64,000 nucleotides of DNA from contig JAPTOF010000002.1 of the NCBI GenBank assembly GCA_028554755.1, forward strand, positions 15,997,001 through 16,061,000, in the 5' to 3' direction. The DNA is from Cordia subcordata. Its lineage: Eukaryota; Streptophyta; Magnoliopsida; Boraginales; Cordiaceae. Both the position numbers and the translations under genes were made by a program. The notes under the pieces were generated by a model. The model was given only the letters and a program-made list of their open reading frames with translations, searched no databases and was not told where the DNA came from. Positions 22,285 to 33,524 of this stretch are shown here, piece by piece (positions within the stretch are counted from its first letter, which is position 1; each line of letters opens with the position of its first letter).

Positions 22285-22764
22285 GAGGGCATTTGGATTG
22301 GCTTATCAAAAAGCTACTTAAAGTATCTTTGGCTTTAAACTGCTTTTTCTATTTTTAACTTTAAGTATTTACGTGTTTGAATCAATGATATAGTTATAAA
22401 AATAGATATTTACATGTTTCATAGAAGTGGATAAGAAAGTAAGTTATATTGATAAAATAACTAATAAGGACATGAAAATAGGCTATACTAACAAAGATAA
22501 AAAGGGTAAGCACAAGATAAAAGAGTAAGAATATTTTTGTAAATAAAAATAAAAAGGCAAGATAAGATAGTAAATGATTTGGTTAAACTTTTTTTTTAAA
22601 GGCTTTAAAACATAAAAAAGTAGAAGTTGGAGGGTAAAGAGCTTTTTATTTTCGCTTAAAACCACTTAGAAAAAGCACTTTTTGTATTAAAACAAAAATG
22701 TCTACTAGCTTAAATTGGGTTTTGAGCAGGTTTGACAAGCTTAAAGGCCAAGCCAAACACCTTT
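22285..22764 (+). mobile_element. PIF/Harbinger-like MITE, full-length copy
   Basis: 480 bp with terminal inverted repeats GAGGGCATTTGGATTGG (left) and CCAAGCCAAACACCTTT-type sequence on the right (CCAAACACCTTT at 22753-22764). It is preceded by TAA, the three-base target of PIF/Harbinger elements. Same family as 54340-54816. No coding capacity. Confidence 0.8.
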
Positions 22765-22919
22765 TTAGCCTTAGCCAGTTGAATAAGACTCCTAGCCAAA
22801 CTTTACTACCTTAAGGCTTATCTGGTAAGGCCATGACCAGTGCGAACTGGAAAGCTCTAAAAAGTCCTGGTTCAATCCAAATAGCTCTATGCTAACAGTT
22901 ATAGATACTTGGGCATCAC
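22765..22919. other. Short intergenic stretch, probably inside the old gypsy LTR
   Basis: No coding sequence. It probably belongs to the 5' LTR of the gypsy element that follows, but the LTR start could not be set. Confidence 0.4.
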
Positions 22920-23119
22920 CGCATAACAGGTACACAACACAATCATACAACTCTTAGTTATCTGATCTATAGCTATTTAGCTTGGATAACTTTTTATTGA
23001 TTTGGGGAGTAGAGTCTCTTTGGCTGGAACCGCACTAATATCCCAAGTGACTCTACTCTTTTTCTCTATAACGCTCTATTCGAGCTTAATGGTTGACTGA
23101 TAATTCTAATATTATCAGT
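22920..23119 (+). repeat. 3' end of the 5' LTR of the gypsy element
   Basis: Contains the string GGGGAGTAGAGTCTCTTTGG, then GCTGGAACCGCAC, then a T-rich run. This layout resembles the end of Tat/Ogre-type LTRs as I know them. It stops where the primer site begins. The LTR start is not defined. Confidence 0.6.
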
Positions 23120-23136
23120 TTGCATCGTCTGTAGGA
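23120..23136 (+). other. Decayed primer binding site of the gypsy element
   Basis: TTGCATCGTCTGTAGGA resembles the Tat-type site TGGCGCCGTCTGTGGGA with four changes. It lies 29 bp upstream of the gag ATG. Confidence 0.65.
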
Positions 23137-23164
23137 AAGAAGCTAATCCCATTGAGAAACCACT

Positions 23165-24950
23165 ATGTCCAATTCTGAGCAAGGATCACACGTTGAAGAA
23201 GCTTATGCTAAGCCACAAGAAGAGTCATCTGAGTATAACCCATGGCTAGAACTAGTTGATAAGACTCTAATACCTATTTTCCTAGCATAGGAGATCCCGG
23301 TCCCGAACTAGAACTTGCAACCAGCACCAGGTCAGGTGCTGCTAGGATACAATGATACCCACTGTACCCAATGACATGGATTGCCTCATACTACTCGTTG
23401 TAGGCCAGACTGTATAATGTACTTTTTTAACTTTCGAGTCAGACCTTAGGAATATAGCAAACCCTGAGTCTCATTCTTTTAGCAGTTGGAAACCAGCCAA
23501 CCCCTGGTTAGAGGGGGCACAAGTAGGGGATTCTAATGCCTCTTAGGCACCACCTCTAGCCTTGCCATGTTTAGCACTATACACAATGCTGCGAACACTA
23601 TATTATTAACCTACTTGTCAACTTATCCTTTAGCACCAGCTTTGGGCCAACTAAATCAGCAAGAAGCATAATTGAGGCCTGAATGTGTAACTGCCTTTTA
23701 GGTGTGAGAGTCATCACATCATCAACAAGAAATGGCCTCAGTAGCCTCGATTTAAGCTCCAGGGTAGAGGAACGAGCCAGAGCAACATCACTGGCCTTTT
23801 TTAGGGCCTTTTCCACGCTAATCAGGGCCGACCCCGTGAACTTTTTATTTAGGTCATTCCATGAGATAAAGAACCTCACGACTAAATTTGTTAAATAGCT
23901 TTAAGCTCAAGAGATGACGGAAATCCAAAGTGCATAGTAGGGCAGGGAGATCGACAAGGGCCATAGGGGGATACCATTTATCAACCAACTAAATACTATA
24001 GGGAAATGATCTAGATATGGTCTCAAACTTGCACCATGATAAAACAAATGGCCCTGGAGATCATATTTGCATTATTGATCAAGCCATAATGCTCCATAAC
24101 AGGAATGATGTTGCTCATGAAAAAAGTTTTTGATGACCTTGGGAGGAGTAGCATTGGCATAGTATAACCAGCTACCCCTCATTTGATCTCAAGCTTTCTA
24201 AAGTTAGCTCTTTAATTTATTGACTGATTCTCGAACAACAAAAAGATACCTTAAACCTTGAGTGTCCTAATGCGACTAGAACAAGGAAAGAATGAAACCT
24301 TAAGGGAGTTTACCCAAAATCTTAATTAGGATACTTTGCAGATTCTCAAGCTTAATAACGATGTGGCAATAAAGGCATACCTATTGGGGTGAACAATGAT
24401 GATTTGATGGGGCCACTAACAAAGAAGAGACCTTAAAGCCTCACTGAGATGTTTCTTTGAGTAGATAAGTGTATTTTGGCAAAAGATGCCACTTCGGTCC
24501 AGAGATTGAGTTATTAGGAAAAAGAGACCTTTCTAAAAAAGTCAAAGCCCAAGAAGGGATAAGAAGGTTAGCCAAAAAAGGAGGCTCAGGTAAAGACAAT
24601 GGAAAATCATTGAGGCCAAAATGTAACCCTACTACTTCTGCCACGGGCGGAGATATTTTCATGCCCAAGAGGCGGGAAAATTTCAAACATTTAGTCCTCT
24701 TACGCTCAAATCCCGAAAGAAGAGATCAAAAGAAATAGTACCTGTACTACAACAATAATGGCCATGAATTGAAGATTACGAACAGCTTAAGGCCAGGATT
24801 TAGGAACTAATGGAGCAAGGCTATCTCCAAGAGTTTGTAAGGAGGCCTCAAGCTAATCCAGGCAAATTCAAAAGTGATAGAGAGCTCGCCAAGGGAAAAG
24901 ACTCGGAGTCTGAGAAGGGAAAACAACTAACCTCGAGGGAGTGGAGGTAA
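23165..24950 (+). pseudogene. gag of the Tat-type gypsy element
   Basis: The ATG at 23165 opens MSNSEQGSHVEEAYAKPQEE and meets a stop at about 23288. Recognisable later blocks are a capsid-like stretch at 24200-24330 (a serine-lysine-glutamine run then RxEQGKNETLREF, which matches the gypsy gag motif QGxNESLRxYxxRF) and the zinc-knuckle neighbourhood at 24735-24850 (YNNNGHELKI, EDYEQLKARI, ELMEQGYLQEFV). The latter corresponds to the HxRDHGHDTEECxxLKxEIExLIxxGxLxxF end of Tat gag. Frames shift repeatedly. Not translatable as one protein. Confidence 0.75.
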
Positions 24951-25129
24951 CCGAGAACTAATAAATAGTAACTATTGAGGTTAGAGAAAAGATGAAAATC
25001 CACATTGAGAGCAGCAAGGCCATGTTGAAATTGATAGTACTGTTAGAGGGCTTGCAGTCGGGGCAAAAGTAAACGGCCTAGAGAAGGTATGTGATAAGAT
25101 ACGCAAGGGGTTCTTTGAGCAAAAAAGGA

Positions 25130-25520
25130 TCAAATATGGTGAAGAATTAACTTTTTCAAACGAAGACTTGCGGGGAGCCTTTACACCTCTATGATGACCA
25201 TTGCTGATTAATAGAATGCTCGTAGATCTGGGAAGTTTTGTCGGAGTGTTGTTCAGAAGGACCTTTTAGAGAATAAGCTCCGCTATAATAAATTAATACT
25301 ACTAAAAACGATCTAGTAGGATTTAGTGGGAGTGAGGTACCAAGGAATTATGGCCTAGAAAGCTTGGATTAGATATGATGGTAATTATATTGAAGTGCTA
25401 ATTGATTTCATAGTAGTAGAGTGCAAGTCGAAGTATAATGATATCATTGGGAGATGAATTATGAAACAACTTTGGGTAGTAGCTTCATCATACCATAAAA
25501 AATTGATGTTCTCAACCTTA
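25130..25520 (+). pseudogene. Protease region of the Tat-type gypsy element
   Basis: LTFSNEDLRGAF, then NRMLVDLGSFVGVLF at 25213-25257, then DLVGFSG and DFIVVECKSKYNDIIGR at 25406-25456. These match the aspartic-protease region of Tat polyproteins (LVDxGSSxxILF ... LVGFSG ... FxVVDCPSxYNAILGR). The catalytic D-N/S-G is D-L-G here. Stops at several places. Confidence 0.78.
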
Positions 25521-25729
25521 AAGGGGATCTGCTCGTAAAGGTGTGACTAGCTCAAAACCTGAGAGTGTTACAAGTATTCCCTTCAAAAGAAGTTTTAAGA
25601 AACTTGCCATGTTGAATGAGATAAAGAGTACACCGACCCCTGGAAAAGGGTTCCTAACTGAAGAGTTTGAGATTGTTACTTTTTCCACCAAAGAAAAGAA
25701 AGTGAAGCTTGGATTCGAGCTATCATCTA

Positions 25730-26131
25730 AGTAGAAAGGAAATATGATAGAGATATTCAAATCCAATGAAGACATCTTTGCACAATTCCCCAAGAACATG
25801 TAAGAGACTGATCCAAAGATAATTTGCCATCGACTAAACATTGACCTGACCTTCACCTTAATCAGATAGAATTTAAGGTCATTTGGGACCATAAAAAGGG
25901 AAGCCATAAGGGAAGAAGTGAACAAATTTTTGGAGACTAGACACATTTGTGAGGTTAATTATCCTGAATAAATCTCCACATGGTACTTGTGAAGAAACTA
26001 GGAGTCATGTGGCAGCTCTGTATTAGTTTCATCTACCTCAATAAAACTTGTCCAAAGATAGCTTCTCCCTTACCTCGTAGACTAATTAGTACGCCATGTT
26101 CTCATTTTCAAAGATACCTTTAAGGCGTATA
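25730..26131 (+). pseudogene. N-terminal reverse transcriptase of the gypsy element, cut by element B
   Basis: LFAQFPKNM, CHRLNIDLTFTLI, REAIREEVNKFLETRHICEV and then a shifted IYLNKTCPK- and LPYLVD-type run correspond in order to the Tat RT start (DMPGIDPxxIxHRLNVD ... AIxEEVxKLLxAGxIxEV ... DLNKACPKDxFPLPRID). The coding trace stops at 26131 and continues at 34955. Confidence 0.8.
26127..26131 (+). repeat. Target site duplication of element B, left
   Basis: GTATA directly before the LTR start TGTTGGG; repeated at 34955-34959. Confidence 0.88.
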
Positions 26132-28125
26132 TGTTGGGATTGTATGCCCTAAAGACCACAAGCACATGGTCATTACTGGATACTAGACATAATATACTCA
26201 TGATACTGTTCATATGATTGAGATTTATATAGCTTATTTTCCCCATCTGTGTATTAAGGTAAAGTAAGAAGGTCCAATGATATATACTAATGACTTAAGT
26301 GCGCAGTGAGGTTAGACGCATAGTAGGTCCGAGTCTAGATTCGGTGATATCATAAATTGGTCCATAGTTGGATGGTAGTGTTGGGCACTCTATTAGGACA
26401 ATGCTATAATGAGTGAATCTCCTTGAGAGGGTGATCTACCTAAGTCATTGGATGGTTTTTCGGGTTACACTTCTAATATGTGTATGAAGGTCCAATGATA
26501 TAGACTAATGACTTAGGTACGCAGTGAGACTAGATGCACAATAGGTCTAAGTCTAGATTTGGTGATATCATAAATTGGTCCATAGCTGGATGGTAGTGGT
26601 GGGCACTCTACTAGGACAAGGCTATAATGAGTGAATCTCCCTGAGAGGGTGATCTATCTAGGTCATTAGATGATTTTCTAGGTTACACTCTTAATATGTG
26701 TATTATGCATTGGATAGGGGCACTATGAGTATGTCTTCGGAGAACCCTACCATTACATATAGGAGAAGAGATGCTTATAGCTTTCAAGAGACCAATGCTC
26801 TTCATCTTTAGCATGTATGGATAAACTGACTAAGTTAGGGTGCAACACTTTGATTTGCCATAAGAAGAAGTCTTGAGTGATAAGATTTTTTGCCTCATAC
26901 TTTAGGTGTTGTATTCCAATTTAATTGGGACATGTATGTGCAACAATAGAGTTTTTGTGCCCTCTTAGATTTGTCCACTTGATCACTAGAAATCTAGTAC
27001 TAATTATATTACCCTTCAGGGGTATATCTGTCATTTGGCTTATGGGTTGCTCCTTAGATTAAGAGATCCATGACCAGTGGATGATCATTGTATAGGACTA
27101 GAAATTCCAAGGTTCCAAATGTAGTCTTGGAGGTGATAGTACTTGTATGGACCGGCCTTGACTATGGGTATACATAAAGGGGTGTTTTGGTCATTTCACT
27201 CGGTTGGTGAAAGACAGAGGCCACCAAAGCCGGTGACAAGCTCTTGTTTATCCAGTGATTATACTTGAAGTGCAACTTTGGTCTTCTTTTGGAAATAGAC
27301 CGAGGTCAAAATGGCCTTGATGCTGCTAAAGTGGTGTCAAGGACATTTTGGTCATTTTGGGAGCCAAGGGTAATTATGTCTTTTGGTTCTTCTGCTAGCC
27401 ATGTTCTAATTGTAATTAATTAAGAATGACTAGTTATGTGGATTGCTTAACTAAGATTTGAGTTTAGAATTAAGAAGGGTTTAATTTTCTGAGTCTTCTT
27501 AATATAACTCACGAATATCTTAATTAGATAAGTAGGGCTCGTATGAAAGATATTTATAATGTGTGAAGTGGGATATTTTAGATAAGACTTATCCATAGAG
27601 AATATTCCTTTTCTAAAGGATAATGAGGGCCATTATTGGAAACAATAATATTCCTAGCACCTTATCTTTACTAGGGTTGCCATGTACTATATATAGTGGC
27701 TACTGGCAAGACCCAAGATAGAATGAGTAACATAAAAAGCTCATTTTCTCTTTGGTGCGTGTGTAGAAGTTTTTCACAGAGTTACACCAAGGACATACGC
27801 TACTTAGCCTAAACCTCAATTAATCCTTAGTTAGTACTTGCCCACTGCTACATAGCACACTAAACCTAGTTATTGGTGATTGATTATAGCGGAGAACACT
27901 ATTAAGGGGCCAGTAAGAGGCCAGTAATTGTGTAAGGAGGCTTCATCAATACTACTACGCATCAATGGTGATATACTACATCTCATCTTCTTTATATATG
28001 TTGTTTATGTGATTGTACACATGTGTGTAATAGATGTTTAGTCGTTATATTCCACTACTATTGTTGATTAAAATCTTTAAAATTGGTTAATCAACTCGAC
28101 ATAGTATTAGCAACTCGGTTCAACA
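26132..28125 (+). repeat. 5' LTR of element B, with internal tandem duplication
   Basis: 1994 bp, TGTTGGGATTGT...GGTTCAACA. A 218 bp segment is present twice in tandem, starting at 26268 and 26486 (each GAAGGTCCAATGATATA). The 3' LTR has only one copy. It also retains 330 bp (27263-27592) that the 3' LTR has lost. Confidence 0.92.
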
Positions 28126-28127
28126 AG

Positions 28128-28139
28128 TGGTATCAAAGC
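28128..28139 (+). other. Primer binding site of element B
   Basis: TGGTATCAAAGC, two bases after the LTR end CAACA. Initiator-Met tRNA type with one change from the common plant copia form. Confidence 0.9.
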
Positions 28140-30138
28140 ATAGGTCTCTATCACATATGTGATTAATGGTCTAGAACACGTAAAAAATGGCTTTGAGAAA
28201 TGAAATATCTCGTTGGTGGTGAGATTTGTGTGTCTGCTTGGTGTGTTTGTAGTGGGCAAACTTTTGTGGTTTCAGCTTATGTGTAATTTTGGTCCTAATT
28301 GATGGTTTGAATATATAGATTTATTTTCTTGCACAAAAAGCTATTGTAGCTTCAAATTGAGCGAAACATAGCAATAGGAAAATGACTTGTATTTTGTGGC
28401 TATTTCTTGTCACAGAGGAAGCTTGTATAGGTTGATTTTCTATATAATTCCTTGTAATGTTTTGAATTAAAGTCGAAAACACTATTGTGCATGAAGTTTA
28501 GAGCAGATCTGGACGTACTGGTTGACCGACTAGTAGGAGTTCTAGGCTTGACTAGCAAAAACTAGAAGCATTCTAGAGATACCAGTTGACTGTACCGGTG
28601 GATCGACAGAAGAAGCTGACATTTGGGATGTATTGGTCGACCTAGGTAGTTGACCGGTAAGAGTGTAGAGCTCGACCAACTAGAGCAGTTTGCAGTAGAA
28701 GCTTGTTTTGGCATTCTGATTTATTGGGCTTTGAACATGAGGCTGATTTACAGGGAACCATTGATTGGGGACCATTTATTTATTCTATGGATGTTTATTT
28801 TACAATATTTATATACATGTTTGATTGTAAGTATGGATTATTACAATGTGATCACAAAGTAACATGTCCACCTAAGTAGGGTTTAAAATTGGCTAACCCT
28901 TGGATTTTGTTTAGCTTGAGTTTGATAAGTCCCTCGAGATTGTTTAGGTTATTTATTTTGTAATTAGAGATCCTAAAGAAAAATGCACAAAATTGGTTAG
29001 GGATATTAGTTGTTTGAGACACTAATTAACCAATAGACTTATGAAGACAACTCAAGTACGCCAACCTAAGGATTTCGTAATCTAGATTTTGGTTTGACTC
29101 TTTGTTTTGGTGTGGATATGACTTAGTAAACATGAAGTGAATTTTAATTCAAAGGGGTGTTTAGAATTAAAGTCAAAGTACCATAGTTAATAAAGGAAGT
29201 CCAGTTGCCAACCTATGGGTTCGCTAAAAGCCCAAGACTAGGTCAAATATATTTGCATACCATAAAATGTTTTAGAAACATAGAGTTGAATCTTAAAACA
29301 TAAAAGGTATTAGTGAGTTCAGCCATCCTGTCGGTGGAGTTCTTTACTGAGGATCACTTTATGGGATGTTGACAAGAGTGACTATTCTGTTAAAGGACTC
29401 AAGTCAAGAACATTTCGAAGTTTTTTTTATTCAAAGGTGGTGTTTAGATCTAAAACATGTGGGACCAAGATAAATAGAAAAAAACCTTAAAGGTTAAAAT
29501 GTTGAGTGAGAGAAAGGACTGGAAACCCCATGGCCCTCCATGTTCGATTCACGCTAAGGGTAAATGGCATTGACTCTCCGTTGGAGGGTGTCACCTTTAC
29601 CTAGATTTAGTAAGGTAGACTTAACGTGTTTATTCATAAGGGCGATGGAGAAGGTCGGCCACCCTGTTGATGGAGCTTTTGATCATGGATGATTCAATGC
29701 TATATGGATGCGAGTCATTACCCTATCGAAGAGCTCAAATCTAGACATAATAGGGAATGAACATTAAGCAATGGTTCTTAACACTTGACTCAAGTCATGG
29801 GTTCGGCCACCCCGTTGGTGGAGGTGTCAAGGCCATTTGAGTGGCCTAACAAAATAGTGATTGGATAGTGTTAGATAGCATTTATCTAGATAAGTGTTAT
29901 TCAAATAGGCTAAAGCGTAACTCAATTATTCACTAGTTCAACCATGCCGTTCATCGAGTTCAAGTGATAGGGTTGAAACACTATGACATCATAGTAGTTT
30001 GAGGATTTATCTACTAAATGGTAAACAATGTAAAAAGGCTTGATGTATGTTGTGTTCTGCTGTTACATACATATCACACTTGCATCATAATATTTTACTT
30101 ATTCATTTGTAATATCATTATGTGTGTATCTAGTAAAA

Positions 30139-30990
30139 TGTCATGCAGTTCTTCTAGTGGTTTGGTGGATATTCTCCTTGAGAATAAGTTAACCAGCCCA
30201 AACTATGTTAACTAGAAAAGGAATTTAGACAAAGCACTTAGTAAAGATGGGTACAAATTTGCCTCTACCTAATCCGATCCTCAGATAGGGATCGATTCTA
30301 CTAATACCTAGCAAGATACTGACCAAAGTTGGATGAGAGCAGATACTATGGCCAAGTGCTGTATATTAGCATCTTTATCTGACAATCTGCCGATACAACA
30401 TGAGGATTTAAGCACTACTATAGAAATCATGACCTCATTGTCTGAGACATTCAAAGACATTAGCAGGCCAGCTAGGAAAGGTGTTATAAGGGCAATCATG
30501 AATTCTAGGACGACAAGAGAGGAATCTGTCATAGAGCATGTTACCTGGTTAATGGATAACTTCAGTATTACCGAGATTTCAAGAGCTTAGATTAACACTA
30601 CAACTTTTTTTGAGATAATACTTGAGACACTACCTGAATCTTTCAAAAAGTTCAAGCTGACTATTAAGTCAAGCAACTTGAACATTGACTCTTTCTGATT
30701 TAACGAAAGAGCTTTAAGAAGTAGAATTTGTCATTCAACAAGAGGCCCAGGTTTCCATTCTTAAAGTTAAACGTTTTGGTACTTTTAGTCTAGTGATAAG
30801 GGAAATAATTAGAACATGGAAAGGGATAGTTAGATAGTGTTGAGCAACTATAAGATGCTAGTCTTAGAAAGAAATGATAGAGGGTAGCAGATGACAAGCC
30901 CATAAGGAAATGTTTCTAGTGTGGTTTGTAAGATCACTGAAGGATACATTGTCCCATATACCTAGCCAAGTGCTAGAAAGATATAAGCTT
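30139..30990 (+). pseudogene. gag of copia element B
   Basis: Begins MSCSSSSGLVDILLENKLTS followed by PNYVN, then a TAG where a tryptophan codon is expected, then KRNLDKAL. The main body at 30333-30590 reads ADTMAKCCILASLSDNLPIQ and RAIMNSRTTREESVIEHVTW, and 30619-30660 gives LETLPESFKKF. This matches the UBN2-type gag of plant copia elements. Near 30910-30960 KCF-C-GL-DH-RIHCP is a broken CCHC knuckle. Stops and frame changes throughout prevent an intact gag. Confidence 0.85.
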
Positions 30991-32530
30991 CAATTCTCAC
31001 AGTGAAACCCTTATAGTAGTTGGTCCCACTTGTAAGCAGGCCTTGAACCAGTAACCATAACCATTATCTCTAACAGAGGTTTCAGGAAACGTGAATAAGA
31101 AGTGAGGAAACTTTACTTTTTAGAGTGCGTAGCGAAGCAAAGTATGGGCTTATTTAATGGGAGGTACATAGTGTTTGGATATTCATGTTAATATTTATGT
31201 TCTGAACACAAGAAAGAGCTTTGTTCTAGACTTTGTGAACATCATATTTCTATTATGGTTTCAATATCAATAGATATAGAAACGTTTCTTGTTCAATAGA
31301 ATACTTAATGGTTTAACAATATCCTGTTACACTGTTATTGTATGATATAAAGTATATTTGATCCAGAAAGGATATTTTCTCCAATCAATAACACTTTGGA
31401 CATACTTATGCTTGAGACATTATGTTTAAGGCTTGATAAAGAGTGAGTCAAGTTTGAGCTTCACAACTCATTAAATCTTGAAGACATTACTTCTAAGTTT
31501 GTCTAAAGGACATCTTTCTAAGAGCATGACAAGAAGCTAGTTGAGTATGGGCTTCGCAGCTTACTAGATCTCGAAGATATAACTTTTAATGGTCTTGTCT
31601 ATGAGAAAAGACGACACAAAGGTCCCTTCTTCTCTAGGTGACAAGGAGTTCAGAAGGTGTTAGAAATTGATTCATATTAATATATGAGGTTCTATAAGCT
31701 AACTAGTTTGTATAGTTGTGAGTACTAGTTTTGACTAGAGATTACTCAAAGGTCTAGATGTGTGCATCTAATGCTACACAAGTCTCTAGTGGTTTGAGAC
31801 TAAGGTGGACCAAAAATTAGATAAATAAATCAAAACCTCTTTGATCCTAATCAAAGTGAAATATGCGTTACATGTGAACTCGAGAAGCACTTTGTAAATT
31901 ATGGATTGTGACTCATTAATCTATATCAAGATTTTTCTCACAAGGAAAATGGTGTTGATGAGTGGAGAAATTGAGCACTCGTAGACATGGAAAGGCTTAT
32001 GATATTGTGTATACTGCCTATGTCTTAGTGAGATAATGGTTTACATATTCTATTTAGTACTGTTTAAAGCAACACATGGGACATTACGAGAAATGTGGTT
32101 GTGGCACAAACTTTGTTTGAGGTAAGTTCTATATTTGTAATATTCTAGCTAATGTGTTCAGTGTCCTTGATGGATGGAACAAAAGGTTAAAGATGTTTTA
32201 TTTTTGATATGTCTTTTTCGATCAGAGGCAAAATCACATATCAATCTGAGGAGCAAAATACTTGTCGGCATTTATGTTAGATACTTAGAGAATAATAGTA
32301 TGATTCAGTACTTGCCAAATTTTGGAATTACTTTATAGGAGATCTTTTGGTCTTCTGATAAATCTGCACCATCTTGAAAAGGAAAGAGTGTTATATGTTA
32401 TCATTGTTACACCTAGAGCCTTATCGTAGTGAGAGGATCACCATGTAACCTAATATATGCTTTGGGAAGTCTTTTGACAATATCTAAAGTTTTAGGTTGT
32501 AGTTCTCAGTAGACATCATGAAGCAGTTTC
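30991..32530 (+). pseudogene. Protease and integrase region of copia element B, strongly decayed
   Basis: Only scattered blocks are readable. Near 31880-31970 are ELEKHFVNYG and an ENGVDEWRN run, which corresponds to the integrase NGVSERRNRTLLDM block; ALVDMERLM follows. The catalytic glutamate neighbourhood is thus traceable, but the aspartates could not be found confidently. More than ten stops in every frame. Confidence 0.6.
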
Positions 32531-33511
32531 TGATTTAGTTGTTTTCCATTGATGCATGGCAAACGATTAAGAGTTTGTTACTCTAATTATGTTTGGATTA
32601 TTATAGTTGAATCTGAAGGGGTAAACCTCGTAGGATGCAATTGGGTTTACAAGGAAAAAAATAGAGCTAATGAGAAGGTTGAAGCCTTCATAGCAAGGTT
32701 AGATAATATGGGGTTATACTTAGAAAGAAAAGGATTGACTATGAGGAAGCCTTCTATCTAGAAAGCTATGCTAAGATCCGTTATGTGACTCCATTACTAT
32801 CACTTGTCTTAATGATAGTGAGATATCGAAGATGTTTGTCAAGATAGCTTTTCTTGAGTGAAAAGTTTGACGAAGTCATCTGGATTGATATTTAGACAAG
32901 TGCATTGCTGGATGCAGAGATCATGTGTCTTGTACTACTTAAGAAGTCCTTTTAAGGGCTTAAGCAAACATCAAATAAATGGTATCAAATCTGATTAGAA
33001 AAAATAAATCTTTGTTTCGATCAAGATATTGATGGACCATGGGTATACAAAGAAGATAATAGTTATACAAAAAAGATTAAATTTATCCCATGTTTCTGTA
33101 TTAAATTGGTCTTAGTTTAAAACATCATGCAATATTCCAAAGAAGTGTTTTTACCTTCTAGCTATTGAAATGTCTTTATTGAGGGTTGTTCGATGCCTAG
33201 AGGAATAAAGAAGACGTTTTAAAGTATTCTGTGCTTTAGCGCAGTAGGATCTTTACAAACTACATGCTGAATACTAAACCTAGATATCTACTTTTGCAGT
33301 AAGCATAGATAGCATATATCAGTTGAATTATTGGATCGATGTTCCTTGGCTAGTGGATTTGCACACATCTTAGTATCTTTTAGAGAGTAGAAGATTGTGT
33401 GTTGAGTCATTAGAAGGAAGATTAGATAACAGTGAAGAAAAACTATGTTTGAGTGTTTGCCACATTGGTTGAGTCATTTGGGAACACGGTGTGACAGTTG
33501 TGATCTTTAGT
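32531..33511 (+). pseudogene. Reverse transcriptase region of copia element B, strongly decayed
   Basis: At 32560-32690 the plus strand encodes VCYSNYVWIIIVESEGVNLV and GCNWVYKEK with an ARLDN block downstream. These match copia RT (NxVWxLVxxPEGxxxIGCKWIYKxK ... KARLVAKG). Downstream only fragments remain (for example GLSKHQINGIK at about 32950, corresponding to the YGLKQASRSW block). No intact YVDD and no clear RNase H before the purine tract. Confidence 0.7.
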
Positions 33512-33524
33512 ATAAGTAGAAGAT
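33512..33524 (+). other. Polypurine tract of element B
   Basis: ATAAGTAGAAGAT immediately before the 3' LTR TGTTGAG. It looks like a mutated form of the AAGTGGGAGAT tract common in copia elements. Confidence 0.75.

Larger units (their letters stand above)
22920..26131 (+). mobile_element. Ty3/gypsy Tat-type retrotransposon, 5' part, decayed
   Basis: Plus-strand order: LTR end, primer site, gag, protease, RT start, then interrupted at 26131 by element B and resumed at 34955-36234. RT before integrase and a second RNase H after the first are hallmarks of the Tat lineage. Every domain carries stops and frameshifts, and none of the frames exceeds about 90 codons. This is the oldest layer of the cluster because both copia elements cut it. 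Confidence 0.85.

Noticed and set aside
25518..25946. 142-codon minus-strand frame
   Set aside because: Antisense to the gypsy protease-RT remnant, which is recognisable on the plus strand.
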